Shown here: positions 18,249-26,213 of the stretch, piece by piece
Layout: the number at the start of each line of letters is the position of its first letter
Numbering within the stretch: position 1 is the first letter of the stretch
Assembly: GCA_049647585.1 (NCBI GenBank)
Contig: JBARXY010000011.1
Span: 186,001-250,000 of the forward strand
Origin: JAGQSZ01 sp049647585
Lineage (GTDB): Bacteria; Actinomycetota; Acidimicrobiia; Acidimicrobiales; Microtrichaceae
Direction of reading: 5' to 3'
DNA: 64,000 bases
The notes under the pieces: generated by a model
Databases searched by the model: none
The model's input: the letters and a program-made list of their open reading frames with translations, nothing else
Told to the model about the DNA's origin: nothing
Translations under genes and position numbers: made by a program

Positions 18249-20156
18249 TCAGACGAACAGGCGACGAGCTCCGGCTGTGACCACGGTGCAGCGCCCGGGG
18301 ATGGTGCTGAGCCTTTCGAGCGCGTAGAACTCGGCGATCGCCAGGGCATCGTCAGAATCCCGGCCATGAGAATCCCGACCAGAAGACTCCGGGCCGGCAG
18401 AATCGCGTTCAACCGCCCGCCTGGCCAGGAGCCAACCGCCGACCAGATCTCCGAACACCGCTAGGAACGCGGTTGCTCCTGCCAGAGCGTCTTCCCGGCC
18501 CGCGTGATCGGCCTGGAGCCGCTCACGCAACCAGATCGTTGCGTCTCGAACGGCTTGTACAGCTTCGGTCAGACGCCCACCGAGCACCGCCCAGTCGCCG
18601 CCCCGGCCATTGATCCCGTCAGCAAGGTCATGCATCTCGGCGAGCAGTTCGGCCATGACCTCGCCGTCCCGCATGGGCAGCTTGCGGCTGATCAGATCTA
18701 TCGCCTGGATGCCGTTTGTCCCCTCGTAGATGGGTCCGATCCGAGAATCCCTGAACCGTTGCGGAGCTCGGGTCTCCTCGATGAAGCCCATACCGCCGTG
18801 TACCTGCACTCCGAGCGACGCGATCTCGACTCCCAGGTCCGTCGTCCATGCCTTGGCGATGGGTGTCAGAAGTTCCACCATCTCCTGTGATCGCTCCCGG
18901 ATCTCCAGCGTCTCGCCGGATGCAGCCAGGTCGGTGTGGAAAGCGGTGTCATAGATGACAAGGCGCATGGCGTCCAAGGTCGAACGCATGAGCGACAGCA
19001 TCCGTCGGACGTCGGCATGCTGGTCGATAGAAACCGGTCCACCACCCGGACCGCTGGTCCCCTGACGACGCTCGGCTGCGAACAGTCGACTTTCGGAATA
19101 GGCGGCCTCGCCGACCGACAGCCCCTGAAGGCCGATCGACAGGCGGGCCGGATTCATCATTGTGAACATCGCACGGATTCCACCGTGTTCCGGACCAACC
19201 AGTTCGCCGACCGCTCCGTCAAGTTCGATGACGCAAGTCGGACTGGCATGAAGGCCCATCTTGTGTTCGATCGAGAGGCATTTCACGCCGTTGGGCTCGC
19301 CCGGTCGACCATCTGGTCCCAGCCGGAACTTGGGCACTACGAACAGCGATAGGCCCTTGGTCCCCTTGGGAGATCCCGGTGTACGCGCAAGCACCATGTG
19401 CACGATGTTGTCGGTCATGTCGTGCTCGCCCCACGAAATGAAGATCTTCGTTCCGTGCAGTGACCAGGTGCCGTCGTCGAGTGGTTCTGCCGAGGTGCGG
19501 ATTGCTCCTACGTCGGACCCGGCATCCGGCTCGGTGATCTGCATCGTCCCATTCCATTCGCCGGTCAGAAGCTTTGGAAGGTAGGTCGCCTGCTGAGATT
19601 CGGTACCCCAGCGGGTCAGCAGCTCTATCCCGCTCTGGGTGAGCGACGGACAGAGGGAAAGACCCATGTTTGCGCTGGCAAAGATCTCCTGAAGGGCAGT
19701 GCCGACCAGACGCGGGAATCCTCCGCCGCCCTCCTTGGCTGGGAACGGGACCGCCCCCCAGCCGCCTGCGACGAACTGTCGGTAGGCCTCGCGGAACCCG
19801 GGAGGGGTGGTCACCGAACCGGTCTCAGCGTCGTAAACGTTGCCAACCCGGTCGCCGATCTGATCGGTGGGGGCGACTACCTCATCCATGAATCGCACGA
19901 ACTCACCAACGGCCGCTTCGACGGTGTCGCGATCCACCTCGGCGAATGCCTTCAGCTCCAGCAGTTCACCAAGGCCGATGTCGTCGAGTGCCTGCATGGT
20001 CAGTTCGGTTCGGGAGCGCTCCTGATGGCGCGGTCGCTCATCCGCGGACCGCGACTCCGGCAGCGGCGACATCGTGGCGGCAGCGCTCGCGGCGGTGGTG
20101 GAGGCGTTAGCGGTGGTGGAGGCGTTGGCGGTGGTGGCGGCGTTGGCGGCGGTCAT
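18249..20156 (-). CDS. Acyl-CoA dehydrogenase, FadE5-like
   Basis: A flavoprotein of about 635 residues. The dehydrogenase core includes LTGEWNGTMQITEPDAGSD, SIEHKMGLHASPTCV and the late VHGGMGFIEE / IYEGTNGIQAIDLISRKL motifs of the long FadE5-type acyl-CoA dehydrogenases, plus their extra C-terminal helical domain. It introduces the trans-2 double bond in beta-oxidation. The ATG at 20156 overlaps the stop of the HBD gene (ATGA), so translation is coupled. The first 30 or so residues are a low-complexity Ala/Thr/Asn run made by imperfect repeats. A GRDSHGRDSDD insert lies near the C-terminus. Both look like slippage products, and the true start could be the Met near residue 29. Confidence 0.9.
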   Translation of the reverse strand: MTAANAATTANASTTANASTTAASAAATMSPLPESRSADERPRHQERSRTELTMQALDDIGLGELLELKAFAEVDRDTVEAAVGEFVRFMDEVVAPTDQIGDRVGNVYDAETGSVTTPPGFREAYRQFVAGGWGAVPFPAKEGGGGFPRLVGTALQEIFASANMGLSLCPSLTQSGIELLTRWGTESQQATYLPKLLTGEWNGTMQITEPDAGSDVGAIRTSAEPLDDGTWSLHGTKIFISWGEHDMTDNIVHMVLARTPGSPKGTKGLSLFVVPKFRLGPDGRPGEPNGVKCLSIEHKMGLHASPTCVIELDGAVGELVGPEHGGIRAMFTMMNPARLSIGLQGLSVGEAAYSESRLFAAERRQGTSGPGGGPVSIDQHADVRRMLSLMRSTLDAMRLVIYDTAFHTDLAASGETLEIRERSQEMVELLTPIAKAWTTDLGVEIASLGVQVHGGMGFIEETRAPQRFRDSRIGPIYEGTNGIQAIDLISRKLPMRDGEVMAELLAEMHDLADGINGRGGDWAVLGGRLTEAVQAVRDATIWLRERLQADHAGREDALAGATAFLAVFGDLVGGWLLARRAVERDSAGPESSGRDSHGRDSDDALAIAEFYALERLSTIPGRCTVVTAGARRLFV

Positions 20157-21079
20157 TTTACGTACTCGTAGAATCCGCGGCCCGCCTTGCGACCGAGTAG
20201 GCCAGCTTCGACCATCCGACAAAGCAACGGGGGCGGAGCGTAGAGCTGCTCCTTGAACTCCTCATATAGCGATTCGGCCACAGCCATAGTGGTGTCCAAA
20301 CCGATCAGGTCAGTCAGGGCCAACGGGCCCATCGGGTGGGCGCATCCCTCGATCATTCCCTGATCGATGTCCTCGGCCGTGGCGAAGCCAGATTCGAACA
20401 TCCGTATGGCCGACAACAGGTACGGGATCAGCAGGGCGTTGACGATGAATCCAGCACGGTCGGTGGAGTTGATGACCTTCTTGTTCAGCACCTTCGACAC
20501 GAGCTCGGTCGTGGTGTTCAAGGTCTCTTCGTTCGTGAGAAGTGAGGTCACCACCTCGACCAGCGCCAGCACCGGGACTGGGTTGAAGAAGTGCAGTCCG
20601 ATGACCCGCTCCGGTCGGGACGTTGCCATCGCAAGCTTCATGATCGGGATCGATGAGGTGTTGGAAGCGAGAATCGCATCCGGATTGTCGGCGAGCACCT
20701 TGTCGAGCATCTTGAACGTCTCGACCTTGCGCTGTTCGTCTTCGTTGACGGCCTCGATCACCAGTTGCCTATCCGCCAGTTCGCTGCCGTCCACGGTGAA
20801 TCCGATGTTCGCCAAGGCCGCCTTGCCGTCGACTTCAGAAAGCTTGCCCCTTCGTTCTGCGTTGCTCAGGGACTTCTCGATACGGGCACGACCGCGTTCC
20901 GCAGCAGCCTCATCGGCCTCCAGCACCATCACGTCCAACCCGGCTCGGGCGAACACCTCGGCGATTCCGGAGCCCATCAGACCGCAGCCGACAACGCCGA
21001 TCCGCTCGATGGCAGGTCGATCAAGGGTGGCTACTGATGCGCTGGTTCCAGTGGCAGTTTCATTCGAGTTCTTGGTCAC
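20153..21079 (-). CDS. 3-hydroxybutyryl-CoA (3-hydroxyacyl-CoA) dehydrogenase
   Basis: This 308-residue NAD-dependent enzyme has a Rossmann motif (VVGCGLMGSGIAEVFARAG, about residues 28-46), the LASNTSSIPI catalytic region, GLHFFNPVPVLALVEVV and the C-terminal helical domain (DRAGFIVNALLIPYL, HPMGPLALTDLIGLD). It oxidises 3-hydroxyacyl-CoA to 3-ketoacyl-CoA and is of the Hbd/PaaH/FadB2 type. GTG 21079 is chosen: a perfect TAAAAT box lies 6 bases upstream, giving a leaderless message with an operator against the -10. It is the first gene of a run with acyl-CoA dehydrogenase and the CrtC-like gene. Confidence 0.94.
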   Translation of the reverse strand: MTKNSNETATGTSASVATLDRPAIERIGVVGCGLMGSGIAEVFARAGLDVMVLEADEAAAERGRARIEKSLSNAERRGKLSEVDGKAALANIGFTVDGSELADRQLVIEAVNEDEQRKVETFKMLDKVLADNPDAILASNTSSIPIMKLAMATSRPERVIGLHFFNPVPVLALVEVVTSLLTNEETLNTTTELVSKVLNKKVINSTDRAGFIVNALLIPYLLSAIRMFESGFATAEDIDQGMIEGCAHPMGPLALTDLIGLDTTMAVAESLYEEFKEQLYAPPPLLCRMVEAGLLGRKAGRGFYEYVK

Positions 21080-21085
21080 GTCATC

Positions 21086-21106
21086 ATTTTAGTTGGATGT
21101 CCAACT
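21086..21106 (-). promoter_or_regulatory. HBD promoter with perfect AGTTGGA palindrome
   Basis: The -10 box TAAAAT (minus strand 21091-21086) abuts AGTTGGA-2 bases-TCCAACT (21091-21106), a palindrome with 7-bp perfect arms. A repressor bound here would block RNA polymerase. The related site before icmF suggests one regulator for both units, and the divergent MFS gene may share it. Confidence 0.65.
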
Positions 21107-21194
21107 TGTTTGTAGTCACTTGGGGGGTTTTTAATAGCTGGACCCGGTCGGTGGGTAGAGTCCGCAAGGTTGGCAACGATCCAGGAGCAGCCAG

Positions 21195-22757
21195 TTGGGT
21201 GACATAGGAATCCCGAAGCTGGCCGGTCCAGATGCCGCAAAGATTCACTCCCAACGCTGGCTGACCCTCGCGGTCCTGTGCCTGAGCCTGGTCCTCATCG
21301 TGGCCGCAAATTCCTCGTTGAACGTGGCACTGCCCGACATTCAGGAACGCATCGGCTCAAGTCCGGCAGCGCTTCAATGGATCGTCAACATTTACGGACT
21401 GGTCTTCGCCGGACTGCTGTTGCCCGCTGGAGCCCTTGCCGACAGATTCGGTCGCAAGACAGCACTCCAAGGCGGCCTGCTTCTGTTTGCGCTCGCTTCC
21501 ATCTGGGCGTCATACGGCAGCCAAACCTGGCATCTGCTGGTGGCGCGGGCCGTGATGGGAGTGGGTGCTGCGTTCATCATGCCGGGAACACTGTCGGTCC
21601 TCTCGAACGTCTTCGGTGACCCCAGGGAAAGGCGTAAGGCAATCTCGATCTGGGCCGGGTTCGCTGGCCTGGGTGGGGCGCTGGGAACAGTGCTCTCAGG
21701 AGTTCTCCTGATCAGTTCGGACTGGGCTTCAACGTTCCGGATCAACGCTCCCATCGCCTTCGTCGCGCTGATCGCGGGACTCTGGCTGGTCCCCAACTCG
21801 TCGGATCCATCCGAGGCGACCATCGACCCTCCGGGAGTGCTGCTCGCCGTGTCGGGAATGGCCGCCCTGCTCTACGCGATCATCGAAGCGCCGACGTATG
21901 GCTGGCTGAGCGCACAGACGCTGATCGTGCTCGGGGTTGCCGTTGTGCTGCTCGGGCTCTTCGCCTGGTGGGAACTGCGTTCGGACCACCCCATGTTGGA
22001 TGTCAGGCTGTTCCGCAATCGATCCTTCGCCCTCGGCTCCTCGACGATCACCCTTCAATATCTGGCCATGTTCGGCCTGTATTTCGCGCTGGCTCTGTAC
22101 TTGCAACTGGGCCACGGTTATTCGGCGCTCGAGACCGCGCTGATCGCCCTTCCCATAGGTGTCTTCGCGATGATCGGAGCGCCGCTCAGCTCGATGAACG
22201 TCAACAGATTTGGATCTAGGAAGGTTGTCGGATCCGGCCTGCTGCTATCCGGGTCGGGACTTCTGGTGCTGGCCTTCACAGCGTCGTCGACGGTCAGTGT
22301 CGGGCTGATAATCGTCGGCTTCTCGATGGTCGGGCTTGGTAACGGGCAGACGACCGCCCCCTCGACGACGCTGATAATGAACTCGGTACCGCGGGCCAAG
22401 TCGGGCGTCGGTTCTGCGGTCAACGATCTGTCGAGAGAGCTCGGCGGAGCGCTCGGGATCGCGGTCTTCGGTTCGCTCCTCACCTCGGTATATCGATCCG
22501 ACATAGCGCGGCGGCTCGTCGACTTGCCCCAATCGGTCCGTGACAACGCGCAGGCCTCGATCGTGTCGACGTTCAACGCGGCCGACGCGGTCGCCAAGTC
22601 AGGTGACCATGCGACCGCCGCCTTCATCTCCCAACAGGGCAAGGAGGCATTCAGCCATGCATTCGGACGTACCGCGCTCTACGCATCCGTCGTGATCCTC
22701 TTGAACGCCGCCATCGTCTGGTCGCTCCAGGAGCGCCACAAGCCGGTCGACGTCTAG
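21195..22757 (+). CDS. MFS transporter, DHA2 (EmrB/QacA-type, 14 TM)
   Basis: This 520-residue inner-membrane exporter has about 14 hydrophobic segments. The family marks are ANSSLNVALPDIQ in TM1, LQWIVNIYGLVFAGLLLPAGALADRFGRK (motif A) and VNDLSRELGGALGIAVFGS in the second half. These antiporters usually expel drugs or hydrophobic metabolites using the proton gradient. Start TTG 21195 has a good ribosome site (AGGAG, 7 bases away). The gene diverges from the HBD operon and its stop overlaps the rsmI stop by four bases (22754-22757), so the two converge without a terminator. Confidence 0.9.
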   Translation: MGDIGIPKLAGPDAAKIHSQRWLTLAVLCLSLVLIVAANSSLNVALPDIQERIGSSPAALQWIVNIYGLVFAGLLLPAGALADRFGRKTALQGGLLLFALASIWASYGSQTWHLLVARAVMGVGAAFIMPGTLSVLSNVFGDPRERRKAISIWAGFAGLGGALGTVLSGVLLISSDWASTFRINAPIAFVALIAGLWLVPNSSDPSEATIDPPGVLLAVSGMAALLYAIIEAPTYGWLSAQTLIVLGVAVVLLGLFAWWELRSDHPMLDVRLFRNRSFALGSSTITLQYLAMFGLYFALALYLQLGHGYSALETALIALPIGVFAMIGAPLSSMNVNRFGSRKVVGSGLLLSGSGLLVLAFTASSTVSVGLIIVGFSMVGLGNGQTTAPSTTLIMNSVPRAKSGVGSAVNDLSRELGGALGIAVFGSLLTSVYRSDIARRLVDLPQSVRDNAQASIVSTFNAADAVAKSGDHATAAFISQQGKEAFSHAFGRTALYASVVILLNAAIVWSLQERHKPVDV

Positions 22758-23599
22758 CTCCCGAGGGCTAGGCCCTTGACCCGGTTGAGCCCTACGCCGA
22801 ATCGCCCCGCGACCGCCATGGCGGCGTCCCGACGACTCGAACCACCGTCGATTGCAACTCCTAGGGCCGCGAGCAGTTGTTCGTCGCTGACCTCCTCGGG
22901 TTGGGGAGCCGCTTCGACAACGACGACATACTCGCCCCGGGGAGCCACCAATTCGCTGTGGGCGAGGGCCTCTGCCAGGGAACCCCGGAAGGTTTCCTCG
23001 TGCAGTTTCGTGAGTTCGCGACAGAGCGCGACTCCGCGTTCTGGACCCAACGCGTCGGCCAGGTCTGCCAGTGTCCTGATCAAACGGTGCGGCGCTTCGT
23101 AGAGCACGATCGTGCGCCTCTCCTCGGTCAACTGGGCGAGTCGCGACTGCCGCTCCGCTCCTTTGCGGGGCAGGAATCCTTCGAAAACGAATCGGCCCGT
23201 CGCATCCAGCAGGCCACTTCCCACCAGCGCCACCGCCCCGGCGAAAGGCCCGGGGATCACCTCGATCAGGACGTCAGCTTCAGCTGCCGCCTTCACTATC
23301 AGCGCACCGGGATCTGACAGGCCGGGCATCCCGGCATCGCTTGCAACAGCAATGACTTGCCCGTCGACAGTTATCCGCCTGATCAACTCCGAGGCGGTCG
23401 AGTGTTCGGTGTGCTCATCAAGGCGGACGAGCTTCGGCGCCCGGATACCCAAGTGTTGGAGCAAGCGGCCCGTCCGTCTGGTGTCTTCACAGGCGACGAC
23501 ATCCGCTGCTGCGAACGCTTCGGCCGCGCGGGGTGGCAGGTCACCAAGGTTGCCGATCGGCGTGCCCACCAGGACCAATCGAGCAGGCCCTTCACCCAC
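22754..23599 (-). CDS. rsmI: 16S rRNA 2'-O-methyltransferase (C1402)
   Basis: This 281-residue SAM-dependent methylase of the tetrapyrrole-methylase fold has LVLVGTPIGNLGDLPPRA at residues 8-25, VVACEDTRRTGRLLQHL, VASDAGMPGLSDPG and FEGFLPRKGAER. All are diagnostic of RsmI, which 2'-O-methylates C1402 of 16S rRNA at the ribosomal P site. Length is close to the family norm. It starts at GTG 23599. A DUF192 gene lies 42 bases upstream on the same strand. Confidence 0.95.
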   Translation of the reverse strand: MGEGPARLVLVGTPIGNLGDLPPRAAEAFAAADVVACEDTRRTGRLLQHLGIRAPKLVRLDEHTEHSTASELIRRITVDGQVIAVASDAGMPGLSDPGALIVKAAAEADVLIEVIPGPFAGAVALVGSGLLDATGRFVFEGFLPRKGAERQSRLAQLTEERRTIVLYEAPHRLIRTLADLADALGPERGVALCRELTKLHEETFRGSLAEALAHSELVAPRGEYVVVVEAAPQPEEVSDEQLLAALGVAIDGGSSRRDAAMAVAGRFGVGLNRVKGLALGS

Positions 23600-23641
23600 G
23601 GCAAGGACCGTCCAGCGTTGCGGTCAAGGTCGTCAACGAAC

Positions 23642-23965
23642 TCAACGAATCTCCAAGGTGTCACCGCAGCGCAGGGACCACTGCCGGAACGCACCGGCGG
23701 GCGCCTCGATGGCCGATCTCGCCTTCAATACGGGAAGTGTCACCCGGTTGGGCGATAGTGCGACGACCTTCAGGACGACACCCTCGGAGTCGCAGAAAGC
23801 TACGTCGATCGGAAACTGCATTCCTATTGAATGCACCGAGCGGGCCTTGAGCACGAAGACTCCGTCAAGCTCGCTGCGACCCAAGAGACCGCGTCGGCGA
23901 TCCGCACGGGTGGCAGCAACTTCTGCGCTAGCAAGAACCTCTCCCTCGCGAGTCAGCCAAGCCAT
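23642..23965 (-). CDS. DUF192 family protein
   Basis: This 107-residue compact beta-rich protein has the DUF192 hallmarks RRRGLLGRSELDGVFVLKARSVHSIGMQFPIDVAFCD and VLKVVALSPNRVTLPVLKARSAIEAPAGAF. Its biochemical role is not established. I use ATG 23965 (MAWLTREGEV); an upstream in-frame start at 24022 would add an unconserved 19 residues. It precedes rsmI on the same strand. Confidence 0.82.
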   Translation of the reverse strand: MAWLTREGEVLASAEVAATRADRRRGLLGRSELDGVFVLKARSVHSIGMQFPIDVAFCDSEGVVLKVVALSPNRVTLPVLKARSAIEAPAGAFRQWSLRCGDTLEIR

Positions 23966-24031
23966 GACACATTTTCCCACGCGGACACCCGACGGGTTGT
24001 CACCGGGGCCGTCGGGGCTCAAACATCGGGC

Positions 24032-24055
24032 TCAGACATTGAAACGGAAGTCCAT
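24032..24055 (-). repeat. Diverged copy of the ychF 3' end (MDFRFNV-stop)
   Basis: Minus-strand codons here read MDFRFNV-stop, the same seven C-terminal residues as YchF at 24771-24794. Over those seven codons 18 of 21 bases agree and all three differences are synonymous; the stop codons are TGA and TAG. The copy lies just past parE, so parDE sits between the genuine ychF end and this copy. Confidence 0.75.
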
Positions 24056-24099
24056 GAAGTTGACGCACATTCCGACTTTCGGCCGCTCGCTGACACCGG

Positions 24100-24423
24100 C
24101 TACAGGTGCCGGGTCACATCCATACGTTGGTGCAGAATGCGGATCACATCCACACTCACAGTGCCTTCGACACTTCCGCCCTCCACGGCATCACCGCCCT
24201 CGATGTAGAAGATCAGGTGACTGCCGATGCTGTAGCGACGATATCCCTCGCGAATATCGTCGCAGGCCCTTCCCCGATCTGGATCAGCAGCTATGCGCTC
24301 AACCGCTGCCCGGATCTCGGATATGTAGGTCTCAGCCTGGTTCTGGCCCCAGTTTTCCTGGGTGAAGTCCCAAATCGATGAGAGGTCTCGCTGCGCAGCG
24401 GGTGTGAGGCGGTACCTCTTCAT
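24100..24423 (-). CDS. parE: ParE/RelE-family toxin
   Basis: This 107-residue protein has the ParE fold pattern: MKRYRLTPAAQRDLSSIWDFT, WGQNQAETYISEIRAAVERIAADPDRGRACDDIREGYRRYSIGSHLIFY and a final VIRILHQRMD strand. Chromosomal ParE toxins typically poison DNA gyrase. The segment GGDAVEGGSVEGTVS (about 78-92) is longer than usual between the last strands. Its ATG overlaps the parD stop by four bases, the usual toxin-antitoxin coupling. Confidence 0.92.
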   Translation of the reverse strand: MKRYRLTPAAQRDLSSIWDFTQENWGQNQAETYISEIRAAVERIAADPDRGRACDDIREGYRRYSIGSHLIFYIEGGDAVEGGSVEGTVSVDVIRILHQRMDVTRHL

Positions 24424-24653
24424 GCCCTCTTCGACGCCACAAAGGCATCGAAGTCGAAGTCCTCTGGCTCGCCGCTCTCTTCACCAGCTGTGAGTGCGGC
24501 TCTTAGCGCCTTCAGATGTAGCTCCTGGTCCTCGAGCAGTCGGAGGCCAGCACGCACGACTTCACTGGCGGAGCGGTACCGTCCCGTCTCGACCTCTCGC
24601 GCAAGAAATCTCGCGAAGTGATCGTCAAGGCTGATCGAGGTGTTCTGAGCCAT
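24420..24653 (-). CDS. parD: ParD-family antitoxin
   Basis: This 77-residue ribbon-helix-helix protein (SISLDDHFARFLAREVETGRYRSASEVVRAGLRLLEDQE) has an acidic C-terminal toxin-binding tail (EESGEPEDFDFDAFVASKRA). It neutralises the ParE encoded next and should repress the operon through the TACCAA palindrome just upstream. Start ATG 24653 lies 6 bases from a TATTCT -10 box (leaderless). Confidence 0.92.
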   Translation of the reverse strand: MAQNTSISLDDHFARFLAREVETGRYRSASEVVRAGLRLLEDQELHLKALRAALTAGEESGEPEDFDFDAFVASKRA

Positions 24654-24659
24654 CGGGGC

Positions 24660-24678
24660 AGAATACCAAGGATTGGTA
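24660..24678 (-). promoter_or_regulatory. parD promoter with autoregulatory palindrome
   Basis: TACCAA-GGA-TTGGTA (24664-24678) is a perfect inverted repeat overlapping the minus-strand -10 box TATTCT (24665-24660), 6 bases before the parD ATG. This is the expected place for ParD binding. Confidence 0.72.
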
Positions 24679-24770
24679 AAGATATGGCTGGACTTTGCCC
24701 AGCTGGCATCTCGGCCCTATTTCGCCCGATCTCACGGATCGATGCCCAGACAGTGCCGGGATCCAAGTGA

Positions 24771-25853
24771 CTAAACGTTGAAGCGGAAGTCCATGACATC
24801 GCCGTCCTCGACGACATAGTCCTTGCCTTCGATCCGGGCCTTTCCGACCTCACGCGCCTTTGCCCACGAGCCGAGTTCCAACAGCTCGTCCCAATGGATC
24901 GTCTCGGCACGGATGAAGCCACGCTCGAAGTCGGTGTGGATGACACCGGCACACTGCGGCGCCTTGGATCCGGCCCGGAAGGTCCACGCCCGGGACTCCT
25001 TTTCGCCCGTGGTGAAGAAAGTCCGCAGGCCGAGCATCTGGTAGGCGGTGTGGAGGAATGCAGGGAGCGCACCGTCGCCGAGTCCGAGCGCTTCGAGCAT
25101 CTCGGAGCGTGATTCCTCATCGAGCATCGCGGCCTCCGCCTCGAGCTGGATGCACAGCCCCATGACGCGTTCGGCGCCGTCCTTGCCGAATGCTTCGCGA
25201 ACCGGAGCGAGATACGTCTCGGCATCCTCCAGTTGCTCCTCGTCCAGGTTCACTAGCGCAAGCGCCGGCTTGGCGGTCAACAGGAAGAACGGTCGCAGCA
25301 GCGCCCTCTGGTCGTCACTCATGTCGGAGCGGTAGATCGGCGTACCGGCTTCGAGCAGACCTATCGCTTCCTCCATCGCCGCGACTTCATCCGCCAGCGA
25401 CTTGTCGGCCCGTGCGGCCTTACGGCGCTTGTCGACCTGCTTCTCGAGAGTCTCGAGGTCGGAATAGACAAGTTCGACCTCGAGGGTTTCGAGCTGGTCT
25501 ACGGGATCGGAAGAGCCGGGCACGTCGGCATCGACGAACGCCCGCAGGACGAACACGATGGCGTCGACTTCGCGGATGTGGGCGAGAAACCGGTTGCCAA
25601 GACCTTCGCCCTGGGCGGCACCCTTGACGAGCCCGGCGATGTCGACGAACTGGACCGTCGCCGGAACGACCGTCTTGGTCTTGCTCATGACCGCAAGCTT
25701 CGCGAGGCGGTCGTCTGGAACTTTGGCAACACCGACGTTGGGATCGACCGTCGCGAACGCATAGGGAGCAGCCAGCGCACCCCCGCCGGCGAGCGCGTTG
25801 TAGAGCGATGACTTGCCGGCGTTGGGCAGGCCTACGAATCCGAATCGTTCCAC
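24771..25853 (-). CDS. ychF: Redox-regulated ATPase/GTPase YchF (OLA1 family)
   Basis: This 360-residue universally conserved P-loop protein has G1 GLPNAGKSSLYNAL (residues 8-21), VDIAGLVKGAAQGEGLGNRFL (G3), NLDEEQ near 220, and a C-terminal TGS domain ending EGKDYVVEDGDVMDFRFNV. YchF hydrolyses ATP in preference to GTP and associates with ribosomes. GTG 25853 has AGGAAG six bases upstream. Its last seven codons recur at 24032-24055 on the far side of parDE. Confidence 0.96.
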   Translation of the reverse strand: MERFGFVGLPNAGKSSLYNALAGGGALAAPYAFATVDPNVGVAKVPDDRLAKLAVMSKTKTVVPATVQFVDIAGLVKGAAQGEGLGNRFLAHIREVDAIVFVLRAFVDADVPGSSDPVDQLETLEVELVYSDLETLEKQVDKRRKAARADKSLADEVAAMEEAIGLLEAGTPIYRSDMSDDQRALLRPFFLLTAKPALALVNLDEEQLEDAETYLAPVREAFGKDGAERVMGLCIQLEAEAAMLDEESRSEMLEALGLGDGALPAFLHTAYQMLGLRTFFTTGEKESRAWTFRAGSKAPQCAGVIHTDFERGFIRAETIHWDELLELGSWAKAREVGKARIEGKDYVVEDGDVMDFRFNV

Positions 25854-25986
25854 TGTGACTTCCTAGATCGGGGGACCCGTACAAGGTAATCCGCCCGAGC
25901 AGATCGGCCCACAAGGGTCCCGGACCGGCAAACCGGCGACGCTCGGTTGGAGCGAAGGGTGGGAGTTCCGGTAGCCTGCCAGCCCT

Positions 25987-26076
25987 ATGTCAAAGCGCAC
26001 GCAGAAGAAGAAGGCCAACGTGCGACGCAAGAAGGCCAATCACGGCCGTAAGCCGAACGCGGGCCGCAACTCCTGA
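25987..26076 (+). CDS. Mini ribosomal protein, bL37-like (29 aa)
   Basis: The frame is MSKRTQKKKANVRRKK followed by ANHGRKPNAGRNS. It is extremely basic and carries KANHGRKPNA, close to the KANHGKRPN ending of the actinobacterial 50S protein bL37 described from mycobacterial ribosome structures. A TAGCCT box lies 9 bases before the ATG and a strong intrinsic terminator follows 16 bases after the stop, so this is a complete monocistronic unit. Such genes are easily missed by length cut-offs. The assignment rests on recalled similarity of a very short protein. Confidence 0.8.
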   Translation: MSKRTQKKKANVRRKKANHGRKPNAGRNS

Positions 26077-26092
26077 TCCACCAATGCAGATC

Positions 26093-26122
26093 ATCCCCCG
26101 GCCTTCCGGACCGGGGGATTTT
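26093..26122 (+). terminator. Intrinsic terminator after the bL37-like gene
   Basis: ATCCCCCGG (26093-26101) pairs perfectly with CCGGGGGAT (26111-26119) across a 9-base loop, followed by a short T run. Confidence 0.88.
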
Positions 26123-26213
26123 GCGCGCCCAGCCTTGAGATCCCTACAGAATTCCCTCCCCGATATCTGAGCGTTCGCCTTGATCTGGATGAGCATCGGC
26201 CGAATTGGTGGGG

